The notes under the pieces: model-generated
The model's database searches: none
Told to the model about the DNA's origin: nothing
The model's input: only the letters and a program-made list of their open reading frames with translations
In this document: piece by piece, positions 1 through 8,679 of the stretch
How positions within the stretch are numbered: the stretch's first letter is position 1
Layout of the letters: each line of letters opens with the position of its first letter
Assembly (NCBI RefSeq): GCF_019645875.1
Contig: NZ_CP081000.1
Coordinates: forward strand, 2,046,001-2,110,000
Direction: 5' to 3'
DNA length: 64,000 bases
Source of the DNA: Mycolicibacterium senegalense
Lineage (GTDB): Bacteria > Actinomycetota > Actinomycetes > Mycobacteriales > Mycobacteriaceae
Position numbers and translations under genes: made by a program

Positions 1-210
1 CAGGTCGGCAAGGCATTCGTGGTCCTCCGAGACGACCCGAGTGGTCGGGGGATCGCCGCCGAGGAATTGATCGCCTGGAGCCGTGAGCGAATGGCCGGCT
101 ACAAGGTGCCCCGGTATGTCGAGTTTCTCGACGAGCTACCGCTCAACGCTACGGGCAAGGTGATGAAGAATGAGCTCGAGAAGCGGATAGCGGCAATCCA
201 AGCTAAGTGA
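1..210 (+). CDS. Fatty-acid-CoA ligase (FadD-type), C-terminal end only
   Basis: Only the last 69 residues are in the window; the frame is open from base 1, so the gene starts upstream. The visible part is the small C-terminal lid domain of the AMP-binding (ANL) superfamily. It has the Y-K-V-P-R turn and the L-P-L-N-A-T-G-K motif, whose lysine (in T-G-K-V) is the adenylation lysine of acyl-CoA synthetases. The enzyme would activate a carboxylic acid to its CoA thioester with ATP. The substrate cannot be judged from this fragment. The next gene begins about 140 bases downstream. Confidence 0.8.
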   Translation, partial: QVGKAFVVLRDDPSGRGIAAEELIAWSRERMAGYKVPRYVEFLDELPLNATGKVMKNELEKRIAAIQAK

Positions 211-349
211 ACGCACAGCACGTAAACATCATTTCCGCAGGTAAATAGGCATTTAAGTGCCTGCAGTCGATGATGTACTCTCGGGTCACTACCGCAAACT
301 GATAACGTAATTCTCGTTAAGCAGGCTGCTGAACGGACAGGAGGTCGGC

Positions 350-1189
350 ATGCCGTCCCGCAAGCCTTCGTCGCCGGTACTCGATACTAGCGAAGATAAG
401 GCGTCGCCCGACGACGCGCTCAAGTTGGCCGAACAGGCCGAAGCGGAGGCCGCCGAGGCCGAGGCGGTGGCAGCGGCCGCGCGGGCCAGGGCCAAAGCGA
501 TTCGGCTGCGCAACGAGGCCGCCGCCGACAAGGGCGCTGCCGACATCGCCGAGTTTCCCGAAGAGGTCGACGACGCCGCCGCCGAGGAGTCGGCCGTCGA
601 TTCTGACGACACCCCCGAGCCGGCCGAAACCGGGGCCACCGAAGTCACCGGCAGCGCCGGGTCAGAGGCTGGCACCGACAGCACCCCATCGCGCCGAGTC
701 TCGCGCCTGTTCTGGAAAGTGCTGGCGACCTGCATCACGCTCATCGTCATCGTCGGCTTGCTCGTGCTGAGCGGGTTGATGATCTGGCATCATCGTCAGG
801 CCCAGCATCGCGAGCAGTTGACCGCCGAATACACCGCGGCGGCCCGCCAGACGGTCGTGACCTTGATGTCGCTCGACTTCAACCACGCCCAGGACGCGGT
901 CAAGAGCATCCTCGACAACTCCACGGGCGAGTTCCGGGAAGATTTCGAAGCCCAGTCCAAAGACTTCGTCAAGCTGGCCCAGGACGCGAAAGTGGTGACC
1001 GAGGCCAATGTCACCGGTGCCGCCGTCGACAGCATGAGCGACGACAAGGCGGTGGTCCTGGTGGCGGTGAACACCAAGGTCACCAATACCACTGGGGCCA
1101 ACAAGCAACCCCGACCGTGGCGGGTGGCCGTGGACTTGGTCCGCGAGGGTGACCAGATCAAGCTGTCGAAAGTCGAGTTCGTGCCGTGA
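350..1189 (+). CDS. Mce-associated membrane protein (first of a pair)
   Basis: This is a 279-residue protein. Residues 22-60 form an Ala/Glu-rich helical, probably coiled-coil stretch, followed by an acidic linker. There is one membrane segment at about 121-146 and then an extracytoplasmic domain of about 130 residues ending in a K-V-E-F-V-P motif. This is the plan of Mce-associated (Mam/Omam) proteins, which accompany or stabilise Mce lipid importers. A good AGGAGG lies just ahead of the ATG. The stop overlaps the start of the next gene (GTGA), so the two are co-translated. No mce operon is visible, so this looks like an orphan pair resembling OmamA/OmamB. Family assignment is from architecture. 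Confidence 0.75.
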   Translation: MPSRKPSSPVLDTSEDKASPDDALKLAEQAEAEAAEAEAVAAAARARAKAIRLRNEAAADKGAADIAEFPEEVDDAAAEESAVDSDDTPEPAETGATEVTGSAGSEAGTDSTPSRRVSRLFWKVLATCITLIVIVGLLVLSGLMIWHHRQAQHREQLTAEYTAAARQTVVTLMSLDFNHAQDAVKSILDNSTGEFREDFEAQSKDFVKLAQDAKVVTEANVTGAAVDSMSDDKAVVLVAVNTKVTNTTGANKQPRPWRVAVDLVREGDQIKLSKVEFVP

Positions 1190-1854
1190 GCCTGGATCAG
1201 GAAACCAAAGAGACCGAGAAAGACGACACCGAGACGGCCGTCGAGAAAGACGACACCGAGACGGTGGTCGAGGAGGAGACCACCGACGCCGGCGAGACCA
1301 AGGCCGAAGCTGACGTGTCCGACGACGCCCCGGCTGACCCCCCGGCCAATCTTGGATGGCGGCAGAAGCTGGTCAAGATGTGGTTCCCGCTGGCCCTGGC
1401 AGCGGCGCTGATCGCATCCGCAGCACTGACCGGCTGGCTGTACTTCGCGCAGTATCGGGTGGACCAGCAGACGGGTCCGGATGCGTCGGCGACGGTGCTC
1501 AAGGCGGCGAACGACGGCACGGTGGCATTGCTGAGTTATGCCCCCGACAGTCTTGACCGGGATTTCAGCGCTGCCAAGTCGCATCTGACCGGGGATTTCC
1601 TGTCGTACTACACCCAGTTCACCCAGGAGATCGTCGCGCCGGCCGCCAAGCAGAAGTCGGTCAAGACCTCGGCCTCGGTGGTTCGCTCGGCCATCTCGGA
1701 GATCCATCCCGATTCGGCGGTCGCCCTGGTCTTCGTCAACCAGGCCACCACCAGTGCCGACAACCCGAACGGCAGTTTCTCGGCCAGTGCGGTCAAGGTC
1801 GGGCTGAGCAAGATCGACGGCAACTGGTTGATCTCATCGTTCGACCCGGTGTAG
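1186..1854 (+). CDS. Mce-associated membrane protein (second of a pair)
   Basis: This 222-residue protein starts at a GTG that overlaps the stop of the previous gene by four bases. A very acidic N-terminus contains a nine-residue block (E-K-D-D-T-E-T-x-V) repeated exactly in tandem at residues 11-28, encoded by a 27-bp tandem repeat at 1216-1269. One membrane segment follows at about 66-87, then an outer domain with the conserved S-A-V-K-V-G-L and W-L-I-S-S-F-D-P-V ending typical of Mce-associated proteins. It probably works as a heteromeric partner of the upstream protein in the envelope. The acidic repeat is likely variable linker rather than a functional domain. Confidence 0.75.
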   Translation: MSLDQETKETEKDDTETAVEKDDTETVVEEETTDAGETKAEADVSDDAPADPPANLGWRQKLVKMWFPLALAAALIASAALTGWLYFAQYRVDQQTGPDASATVLKAANDGTVALLSYAPDSLDRDFSAAKSHLTGDFLSYYTQFTQEIVAPAAKQKSVKTSASVVRSAISEIHPDSAVALVFVNQATTSADNPNGSFSASAVKVGLSKIDGNWLISSFDPV

Positions 1855-1877
1855 CAACCGGTCCTCGGCGGGCGGCA

Positions 1878-1994
1878 TCAGTCTTGCGCGTGCCGCTCGT
1901 AGGCCCATCGCTCCAGCCAGCTCTGCAGGTCGTGGATGGCCAGCGCGGTAACCCCCGCGCCGGCCACGGCGAGCACGAGCAGTAGCGCACTCAT
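1878..1994 (-). CDS. 38-residue single-span membrane peptide coupled to the BTAD-type regulator
   Basis: The ATG at 1994 overlaps the TGA of the regulator gene (ATGA), which is the usual sign of translational coupling. The 38 residues run M-S-A-L-L-L-V-L-A-V-A-G-A-G at the start, a hydrophobic segment of about 20 residues, then an amphipathic tail rich in W, E and R ending R-H-A-Q-D. Codon third positions are almost all G or C, like the neighbouring genes. I infer a real small membrane protein, perhaps a partner of the regulator. Function is unknown. It is easily missed because of its length. Confidence 0.55.
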   Translation of the reverse strand: MSALLLVLAVAGAGVTALAIHDLQSWLERWAYERHAQD

Positions 1995-2575
1995 GGCAGG
2001 CATCTCGCGTCATCGTTGTGGCGTCCGCCACGCTGCACTGATCGGTGCGGGGCGCCTGACGGTAGGTATTGCGTTACCTGCCTCGGCGCCAAGCCGCCGG
2101 GTGCGTCCAGGACCGACCGTTTGATGGCCCGGTAGCGGTCCCGCTCGGCCGCGCACCAGGAGTCTGGCCAGCCTTCGAGCAGATCACGGCTTCGGATCAG
2201 CCGGTGCAGGGCAGGATGGGTGTCTGCCGGTGCCGGTCGCCCGTCCACCTCTGCCATCGACTCGTGCATGGCAAGGGCTTCGTGCCAGTCGACCTTCACA
2301 TCGGGGGCGAGACTGACATACTGATGCCGAACTACGAGCAGGGCATCGGCGCCCAACGGCCGCAACCGCCACAGGGCGGAGCGCAGCGAGGACACCGCCT
2401 TCTGCGGCGGGGTCCCCGGCCACAGCAAGTCACACACCCAGCTGCGATGCAGCTCGCGGCGCTTGACCGCGGCCAACGCCACCAACCGTCGACACGACGG
2501 CGGCAACAGCACCGGCTCCAGGTCGCGGTATACGGCGAACTCGCCGAGGAGGTTCAGGCTGAATTGCTTGGACAC
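1991..2575 (-). CDS. SARP/BTAD-type winged-helix regulator, C-terminally short
   Basis: This 194-residue protein starts at a GTG; an in-frame stop lies a short way upstream. Residues about 8-100 match the OmpR-like winged helix of SARP regulators: L-N-L-L-G-E-F at the start, the R-R-L-V-A-L-A helix, D-L-L-W-P in the recognition region, and S-L-R-S-A-L-W-R-L. The start of the bacterial transcriptional activation domain is present up to A-E-R-D-R-Y-R, where the family normally continues into a helical BTAD repeat. Here the helices are missing and the last 40 residues look like random sequence. It may therefore bind DNA without a complete activation domain. It is divergent from ltrA and coupled to the 38-residue ORF. 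Confidence 0.6.
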   Translation of the reverse strand: MSKQFSLNLLGEFAVYRDLEPVLLPPSCRRLVALAAVKRRELHRSWVCDLLWPGTPPQKAVSSLRSALWRLRPLGADALLVVRHQYVSLAPDVKVDWHEALAMHESMAEVDGRPAPADTHPALHRLIRSRDLLEGWPDSWCAAERDRYRAIKRSVLDAPGGLAPRQVTQYLPSGAPHRSVQRGGRHNDDARCLP

Positions 2576-2730
2576 ACGCTCATCCTCGAGCCTGGCTGCT
2601 CCACTGACATCAGTAGTGCACTACCTGTGTTTGGCGTATGTTCCCGCCACCACGCCGTCGACAATCCGACCGCCGACGCCCTGATGCGGTGGAATTGCGG
2701 TGCGATCTGGCGAGAAAGGGACATACAAGG

Positions 2731-3999
2731 GTGAACGAGGACAGACCGAGCCCGGTTCAAACCCATCGGCTGAGCCGGATGAGCGGCCGGGATCCGCATG
2801 AAGAGCACCGCGCGGCGACCCCGCTGGAATTGTTGTTCGACCTGACCTTCGTGATCGCCTTCGGCGTTGCGGCCGCACAGCTGGCGCACCTGATGGCCGA
2901 GGGCCACGTGTCGGCCGGGCTGGCAGGGTTCGGGTTCTCCGCGTTCGCGATCTGGTGGGCGTGGATGAACTTCACCTGGTTCGCCTCCGCCTATGACACC
3001 GACGACTGGATCTATCGGGTGATGACGATGCTGCAGATGGTCGGCGTCATCATCCTGGCGATGGGGATACCCCCGGTCTTCGCCTCCATCGAACACGGCG
3101 GGCACGTCGACAACGTGGTGATGGTCGCCGGCTACGTGGTGATGCGAATTGCTTTGGTGGGACAGTGGTTACGCGCTGCCGTGCAGGATCCGCCCCGCCG
3201 CACGGCGTGCCTGACCTACGCATGCGCAGTCGTCGTCGCGCAGATCGGGTGGGTGGTGCAGATCTTCGTCCAGACGTCGTTGACGGTGTTCTTCGGTACC
3301 GCACTGGTGTTGATGGTCGTGGAGATCAGTGGGCCGATCTTGGCCGAGCGGCTGATGGGCGGCACCCCGTGGCACGCCCATCACGTGGCCGAGCGCTATG
3401 GACTGCTGGCGATCATCGCGCTGGGCGAGGGCGTGGTCGGCACGGTGGCGTCCCTGACGGCGGCGGTGGGGGAGCACGGCTGGTCCACCGACGCGATCCT
3501 GCTCGTGGCCGCCGGTATCGGGCTGACCTTCGGGATGTGGTGGGTCTACTTCCTCGTTCCGGCCGGCGCCCTGTTGCATGCCCAGCGCACGCTGTCGTTC
3601 TGGTACGGATATCTGCACCTGGCGGTGTTCGCGGCGATCGTGGCCACCGGCGCGGGATTGCACGTCGCCGCCTATTACGTCGACGGTGAATCGAAGCTGG
3701 ATGCCGTAGGCACGGTGCTGGCCGTGGCGATCCCGGTGGGCGTCTACCTGGTGGCGATGTTCGTCATCTACTCATTCCTGGTGAAAGAGCTCGATCTGTT
3801 GCATGCGCTGTTGCTGGTGTTGGCCGCAGCGGTCCTGGTGATCGCGGTCGTGCTGGCGGCGCAGGGCACGTCAATGGCGCTGTGTCTCTTGGTCGTCACC
3901 GCGGCACCGGTGGTGGTGGTCATCGGGTTCGAGGCGGTCGGGCACCGGCACGCCGCCGAGATCGTCGGCCGCCGCCTGGACGTTCACCGACCCGGGTGA
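2731..3999 (+). CDS. ltrA: Low-temperature-requirement A (LtrA) family membrane protein
   Basis: I place the start at the GTG at 2731, giving 422 residues, because the longer open frame upstream is arginine-rich and has no family match. The N-terminus has the LtrA signature T-P-L-E-L-L-F-D-L-T-F-V-I-A-F, then W-W-A-W-M-N-F and about ten to twelve membrane segments to the end. A G-L-L-A-I-I-A-L-G-E-G stretch in the middle is also typical. The biochemical role of LtrA proteins is not settled; they are needed for growth in the cold in Listeria. The stop codon lies inside the left 35-bp direct repeat that bounds the accessory block. Confidence 0.85.
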   Translation: MNEDRPSPVQTHRLSRMSGRDPHEEHRAATPLELLFDLTFVIAFGVAAAQLAHLMAEGHVSAGLAGFGFSAFAIWWAWMNFTWFASAYDTDDWIYRVMTMLQMVGVIILAMGIPPVFASIEHGGHVDNVVMVAGYVVMRIALVGQWLRAAVQDPPRRTACLTYACAVVVAQIGWVVQIFVQTSLTVFFGTALVLMVVEISGPILAERLMGGTPWHAHHVAERYGLLAIIALGEGVVGTVASLTAAVGEHGWSTDAILLVAAGIGLTFGMWWVYFLVPAGALLHAQRTLSFWYGYLHLAVFAAIVATGAGLHVAAYYVDGESKLDAVGTVLAVAIPVGVYLVAMFVIYSFLVKELDLLHALLLVLAAAVLVIAVVLAAQGTSMALCLLVVTAAPVVVVIGFEAVGHRHAAEIVGRRLDVHRPG

Positions 4000-4018
4000 G
4001 TCTCGAAGCTCTCCAACA
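3984..4018. repeat. Left direct repeat bounding the 12.2-kb block
   Basis: This 35-bp stretch recurs at 16213-16247 in the same orientation with one mismatch (A here, T there, at the seventh base). The last 28 bases are identical: 10 bases CCCGGGTGAG, then TCTCGAAGCT, then CTCCAACA. Sequence outside the repeat is unrelated. It contains the ltrA stop codon. Read on the minus strand it encodes the same last residues as the MFS protein at 16213-17481 (L-L-E-S-F-E-T-H-P-G-R, then TGA). Confidence 0.9.
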
Positions 4019-4085
4019 GTCGCAATCCCTGACTCAAGTCAGTAACATCGCTGGCACTGAACGGCGGGGAATCACTGGGGGAGCG

Positions 4086-5471
4086 ATGCACGGTCAGATC
4101 AGGACGACACATGGTGCCGCGAAACCGACGCTGCGACCGCCGGGGCCGAGCCTGATCGAGCTTACCCGCATCGCTGCCAGTGATCTGCGCAACCTGGCAT
4201 ACACACTGCTGCCTGAGGTTTCGCGCCGCTACGGCGATGTCGTGAATCTCCCGATTCCGGCCGCTGGACCGAGGATGACGCTGATCAGTCACCCGGATCA
4301 CCTGGAACAGGTGTTGATCCGAAAGCACGAGAACTACCGCAAGCACGAATCCAGCCGCGAACTCGCTTTCGACGAACCCACGCCGTTTGGCCTGCTCGAG
4401 GGGGAAGAGTGGCGGCGCATGCGAAGGCTGCTCAGTCCCCATTTCCGGGCGAGCGGGCTGGCCGACGCTGGCCCCGGAATGCTCAGCGCCATCACCGATC
4501 GGGTCGGGGCATGGACCACACACGTCGAGGACGATCGACCGGCCGCACTACACGAGGAACTGGGGCTGGTCGTTCTGGACGGATTGCTGCGCAGCATGTT
4601 TTCCAGCGCGTGGCCGAGCGAGCGATTGACCCGCTGTGTCGCCGCCACCCGTGACTATGACCGCTACATGCTTGCCCGGGTGTCCATGGATGCGCTGCCG
4701 TTCTTCCTCCCGCGGCCGTTCCGCAAGCGCGGCGCTGCTGCCAAACGGTTCCTGTATGCGCAGGCTGACCAGATGATCGCGCAGCGCCGGCGCGATGGAC
4801 CGCGCGAGCGGACAGATCTTCTGGATGCGTTGCTCAAGGCGCCGTTCCCTGGTTCTGCCGAAGACCAGTACGCGCGACTGCGTTCAGAACTGGTCTCCCT
4901 CATGCTAGGTGCGGCCAGCACGACGACCAGCGCGGTCGGTTGGGCGGTGGCGCTACTTTTCGGCGATACCGAGGCACTCGCCCGAGCCCGAGCCGAAGTA
5001 GATGCACTCGGTGGCGAGCCGCTGGCCTATCGGCACCTGGCCGAACTCCCATATGTGCAGTGCTGTTTCGACGAAGGGCAGCGGATTCAGTCATGGGTGC
5101 CGATCAACCGGCGCATCGCAATACAGGACGACGAGATCGGAGGCTATGCCATTCCCGCCGGCTCGCATATCCTGTTCTCCCCGTATGGCATACACCGCGA
5201 CGGCAGATTCTGGAAGGACCCGGAGGAGTTTCGTCCCAGCCGCTTTCAGGTTGACACGGTCAATCAGAGCGCATTCCTGCCCTTCAGCATCGGACCGCGA
5301 AAGTGCATGGGCTACCGAATGGCCAATGCCACCGCGGTCCTGACCCTGGCATCGATACTGCAGCGTTACGAGCTGAGGCTGCCGCCCAATTGGCGGCCCC
5401 GCCACCACTTCAGCCGGGCGATGCAAGCGCCGGCGGGGTCGTCTATGTTGCTGACACGGCGGGTCGCCTAG
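4086..5471 (+). CDS. Cytochrome P450 (first of two in the block)
   Basis: The ATG at 4086 follows a GGGGGAG and gives 461 residues. The frame is open further upstream but overlaps ltrA. P450 marks are all present: P-P-G-P-S-L near the N-terminus, the I-helix G-A-A-S-T-T, the E-x-x-R pair in E-G-Q-R, and the haem loop F-S-I-G-P-R-K-C-M-G with the thiolate Cys at 407. It would be a haem monooxygenase needing a ferredoxin and reductase from elsewhere in the genome. It closely resembles the second P450 at 10888-12258 along its whole length, so the two are probably duplicates. The substrate is unknown; its neighbours suggest a steroid- or terpenoid-like lipid. Confidence 0.85.
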   Translation: MHGQIRTTHGAAKPTLRPPGPSLIELTRIAASDLRNLAYTLLPEVSRRYGDVVNLPIPAAGPRMTLISHPDHLEQVLIRKHENYRKHESSRELAFDEPTPFGLLEGEEWRRMRRLLSPHFRASGLADAGPGMLSAITDRVGAWTTHVEDDRPAALHEELGLVVLDGLLRSMFSSAWPSERLTRCVAATRDYDRYMLARVSMDALPFFLPRPFRKRGAAAKRFLYAQADQMIAQRRRDGPRERTDLLDALLKAPFPGSAEDQYARLRSELVSLMLGAASTTTSAVGWAVALLFGDTEALARARAEVDALGGEPLAYRHLAELPYVQCCFDEGQRIQSWVPINRRIAIQDDEIGGYAIPAGSHILFSPYGIHRDGRFWKDPEEFRPSRFQVDTVNQSAFLPFSIGPRKCMGYRMANATAVLTLASILQRYELRLPPNWRPRHHFSRAMQAPAGSSMLLTRRVA

Positions 5472-5504
5472 CGCTCTCCTGAGAGCTGGTCGTGCGGGGA
5501 GCGC
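5471..5504. terminator. Possible hairpin between convergent genes
   Basis: An inverted repeat GCGCTCTCC (5471-5479) and GGGGAGCGC (5496-5504) pairs 8 of 9 bases in the 36-base gap between the convergent P450 and methyltransferase genes. There is no T-run, so it is a weak terminator candidate. Confidence 0.35.
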
Positions 5505-5507
5505 GGA

Positions 5508-6314
5508 TTAACTGAGCTTCGACAAGTGGTACATCCGGTATGCGATATCTCCTGTCGCTACTGCGCGGTGGAGACCGTGCCCGGGTGCACCCGCCACGCC
5601 TTTGCTGAGCTGACGCAAGAGCAGGGGCGTGTGGCGTTTGAAACGTTCAAGGGTGGCGGGCGCGCCCCAAATCGCGTCAAGGCCCCGCAGTATCTCGGCG
5701 TTGATGTCGCGCTCGGCCAGGATGGTCAGCGGTGAGGCGGCGAGCTGAGCTTCCCATTCCGGTACGTGCTTGCGCTTCCTGAGGTCGACGTAGAGGAGGT
5801 GCCCGCCGTCGACGAGCACCCGTGCCACCTCGCACAGGAACCCTGGGAAATCGGGGTAGCAGTGCGACGATTCGATGTTCACGACAGCATCGAATGATGC
5901 ATCAGGAAAGGGAAGGTCCTGTGCATTTCCCTGAATGAACGTCAATCCTGGTGTTTGGTGGGCGCGCCGGCAGAAGGCGATTCCCCTGCCGTTCAAGTCG
6001 AGGCCTGTATACGACGCTGGTCGCAGATACCGCGTCAGGTAGGAAGCGCCGCCACCGTGGCCGCATCCGACCTCGAGCACACGCTTGTCCGCGAGGTCGG
6101 TTTGCGTGGCCGTGGAGTGATAAAGCTGGATCGAGGGTCTGTCGGGTTCGTCAGCGGGGTCAAGTGTCAGTCCGAGGGGCGGGTCTGTCTCGTAGCCGGC
6201 ATCGAGGAATACCGTTCCGTCGCGCTCCAGCCGACGGGTCTGCAGTGGATAGGCATGTTTGGCCGAGTACTTCCAGGTGATCGGGTTGTAGACGGCGCGG
6301 AACACCAGGTCCAT
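5508..6314 (-). CDS. SAM-dependent methyltransferase, phthiotriol/glycolipid O-methyltransferase type
   Basis: I use the ATG at 6314, giving 268 residues. The longer frame would run into the mmpL gene, and the family member Rv2952 is about 270 residues. The SAM-binding motif V-L-E-V-G-C-G-H-G-G-G lies at about residues 79-89, followed by S-Y-L-T-R and A-S-Y-T-G-L-D-L-N. Further matches to Rv2952 and the GPL methyltransferases are E-S-S-H-C-Y-P, I-N-A-E-I-L-R-G and the R-M-Y close to the C-terminus. Those enzymes O-methylate secondary alcohols or sugars of envelope lipids. By analogy this one probably O-methylates a hydroxyl placed by the oxygenases in the block. It lies 47 bases behind mmpL, probably in one transcript. 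Confidence 0.8.
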   Translation of the reverse strand: MDLVFRAVYNPITWKYSAKHAYPLQTRRLERDGTVFLDAGYETDPPLGLTLDPADEPDRPSIQLYHSTATQTDLADKRVLEVGCGHGGGASYLTRYLRPASYTGLDLNGRGIAFCRRAHQTPGLTFIQGNAQDLPFPDASFDAVVNIESSHCYPDFPGFLCEVARVLVDGGHLLYVDLRKRKHVPEWEAQLAASPLTILAERDINAEILRGLDAIWGAPATLERFKRHTPLLLRQLSKGVAGAPGHGLHRAVATGDIAYRMYHLSKLS

Positions 6315-6361
6315 AGGAATCCAACTTTCGTAGGTCGGGGTTGGTGGCGTGCATCGGATGA

Positions 6362-8620
6362 TCAGGTCGGGGACGGCTCGGGCGGAGCGGATATCCGACT
6401 GCGCTGCAGGCGCCCGTGCAACCGAGCTAGCGGGCCGGGAGCCCACCAGTTCCGTCCTCCGAGCAATTGCATGAACGCCGGTAGCAGCGCCATCCGGATC
6501 AGCGTGGCATCGACGATCAGGGCGATAGTCAGCCCGACACCGAACATTCGGATCAACGCGACCTGGCTGCCGATTTGCGCGGCGAACGGGATGGCCATGA
6601 GAAGTGCGGCTGCGGTCACGACACGGCCGGAGCGGGTCACCCCGAGGACCACGCTCGCTTCGTTGTCCGCTTGAGTGCGTCCCGATTTCAGCCAGTATTC
6701 ACGAATTCGTGAGACGAGAAATACTTCGTAGTCCATCGAGAGTGCGAATGCGAAGCAAAGCAGGGGTACGGGCAGGAATGTCGACAACGTCCCGGTAGGC
6801 GTCGTGCCGAGAGCCGCGAGGTTGCCCTCCTGGAAGATCCATACCAGAGCGCCTAGGGTGGCGGTCAACGACAGCGTCCCGAGCGCCAAGGCCTTTATCG
6901 GTATCACCACGCTGCCGGTCAGCAGGAAGAGCAGGACGAATACCGTCACCGACAAGGCGGCAAGCACCCTCGGCAACGGTTTGGTTACCGCTTCGACGTT
7001 GTCGCGGTTCCCCTGGGCCATTCCCGTGAAGAAAACCGAGCGCTCGGCCGGCACCGCCACCGCGCGGAGTTGTTCGAGTTGACCATCGGACTGTTCTGAC
7101 AGCGCGGGCGCCGTGCTGTTGATCGTCATCAATACACTGCCGTCGGCCCCGATGCTACCGGCTGCCGGCGGTCCGGCCATCATGCCTGACATGTATGTGC
7201 CGACCGGCGCCGACACCGCGGATACGCCTGCGACACCGGATAACTGCGCCGCGTAGCGATGGAGCGCATCCGGAGGCAACCCAGCCGCGTCCGGGATCAC
7301 CACCGTGATCGTCGACGCTTCATCACTCGAAAAGTCATCGCGCAGCTGGTCGCCTACGTGCCGTGCGGAGGACGACTTCGGCAGCATCCGGTCGTCGGGG
7401 CTACCCAACTTCAAGCTCAGGAACGGCGCGCCGAGTGCGAGCAGCAGGACAACCACAGTCCCGCCGACGGAGACCGGATGGCGCATGACGAAACGCGTTG
7501 TCCGGTAAAGGTTCTTTTCCTCGTCTCGGCAGCCGCCCGAGGGGGCGCGTCGGACGAGCTTGCGGACGTCAAGTGCGTTGATCCGGTCACCGAGGAGTGC
7601 GATCGCGGCGGGAGAGACGACCATGGCAGCGAACGCCGCAAAACCCACCGCCGCGATGCCCGCGTATGCCAGCGAGCGGATCATCGGGGTCGGAAAGAAC
7701 ACCAGCGCTAGCAACGACGTCGCGACCGTGATTGCGGAGTAGAGCACGGTGCGTCCCGCTGCCACTAGCGTGGTGGCCAACGCGTCGTCTCGGGCCTTTC
7801 CATCGCCCAGTTCGTCGCGGTAGCGGCTGACGATCAGCAAGGTGTAGTCCACAGCCAGGGCGAATCCCAGTCCTAGACAGAGGTTCAACGCAAACAGCGA
7901 AACATCGGTGGCGTACGCGATCAGCTTCAACGCAGTCAACGAGCCGACGATGGCCGTTACGCCGACTGCGACGGGGAGCACCGCTGCGACCAGGCCGCCG
8001 AACACCCAGACGAGAACCAAAAAGCTGATCGGGATGGCGATCGACTCCATCAACAGCATGTCGTGCTTGGTCTGTTGTTCGATCTGCGAGGCAAATACCG
8101 TCACGCCGCCGGCACGTACCGTCACACCGTCCCTATCGGTGGCGAGCTGGCGAGCGAGCTCCGTAGCCCGTGCCGTGACCGTGTTTTCGTCACCACCGAT
8201 GCTTGCCACGATCAGACCTGACGATCCGTCTCTGCTGATGAGCCTCGCGGCGTCCTGCGGCGGTAGGGTCCACGGCGATGCGACAGTGGCGACGTCCGGC
8301 GAGGCACTCAACTGGTCAACGATCGACTTTCCTACCTCACGCGCCTTACCGCCTCGTACATCATGCGGGGCGGACACGGTGATCATGAGCTGCCACTGAC
8401 TTCGCCCGAACTTCTGTTCCAGCAACGTATTAGCTTTCGCAGACTCCGATTCCGGATCGAATCCGCCGCCGGTACTGAGACTTCCCGCCACTGAACTCGA
8501 AAATAGGCCCAAGACGACCGTCAGCAATGCCGCACCGGCCAGAACTCGCCGCGGCGCGCCGACCGCCACTCGAGCAAGTAGCTGCAGCAGGTCACTGCAC
8601 ACGATACGACCGGCCGTCAA
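6362..8620 (-). CDS. MmpL-family RND lipid transporter
   Basis: This 752-residue protein starts at TTG 8620 behind a GGAAGG; GTG 8602 is an alternative. It has the duplicated RND layout: a membrane helix near residues 26-45, an outer domain, a bundle of helices around 190-345, a second helix at about 385-403, a second outer domain, and a final bundle around 555-725. Both proton-relay Asp-Tyr pairs are present, D258-Y259 in A-L-A-V-D-Y and D630-Y631 in A-L-S-M-D-Y. MmpL proteins move lipids or their precursors across the inner membrane with the proton gradient. Position between tailoring enzymes suggests it exports their product. No MmpS partner is adjacent. Confidence 0.9.
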   Translation of the reverse strand: MTAGRIVCSDLLQLLARVAVGAPRRVLAGAALLTVVLGLFSSSVAGSLSTGGGFDPESESAKANTLLEQKFGRSQWQLMITVSAPHDVRGGKAREVGKSIVDQLSASPDVATVASPWTLPPQDAARLISRDGSSGLIVASIGGDENTVTARATELARQLATDRDGVTVRAGGVTVFASQIEQQTKHDMLLMESIAIPISFLVLVWVFGGLVAAVLPVAVGVTAIVGSLTALKLIAYATDVSLFALNLCLGLGFALAVDYTLLIVSRYRDELGDGKARDDALATTLVAAGRTVLYSAITVATSLLALVFFPTPMIRSLAYAGIAAVGFAAFAAMVVSPAAIALLGDRINALDVRKLVRRAPSGGCRDEEKNLYRTTRFVMRHPVSVGGTVVVLLLALGAPFLSLKLGSPDDRMLPKSSSARHVGDQLRDDFSSDEASTITVVIPDAAGLPPDALHRYAAQLSGVAGVSAVSAPVGTYMSGMMAGPPAAGSIGADGSVLMTINSTAPALSEQSDGQLEQLRAVAVPAERSVFFTGMAQGNRDNVEAVTKPLPRVLAALSVTVFVLLFLLTGSVVIPIKALALGTLSLTATLGALVWIFQEGNLAALGTTPTGTLSTFLPVPLLCFAFALSMDYEVFLVSRIREYWLKSGRTQADNEASVVLGVTRSGRVVTAAALLMAIPFAAQIGSQVALIRMFGVGLTIALIVDATLIRMALLPAFMQLLGGRNWWAPGPLARLHGRLQRSRISAPPEPSPT

Positions 8621-8679
8621 TCATTGCGTCCTTCCGGTGGCGCGTCCGCGGATTGCCGTCACCGACACCGTGTTAGGCG

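Noticed and set aside
3882..4085. N-terminal extension of the first P450
   Set aside because: It overlaps ltrA and is Arg/Gly-rich; the ATG at 4086 has a good ribosome site and matches the second P450 in length.
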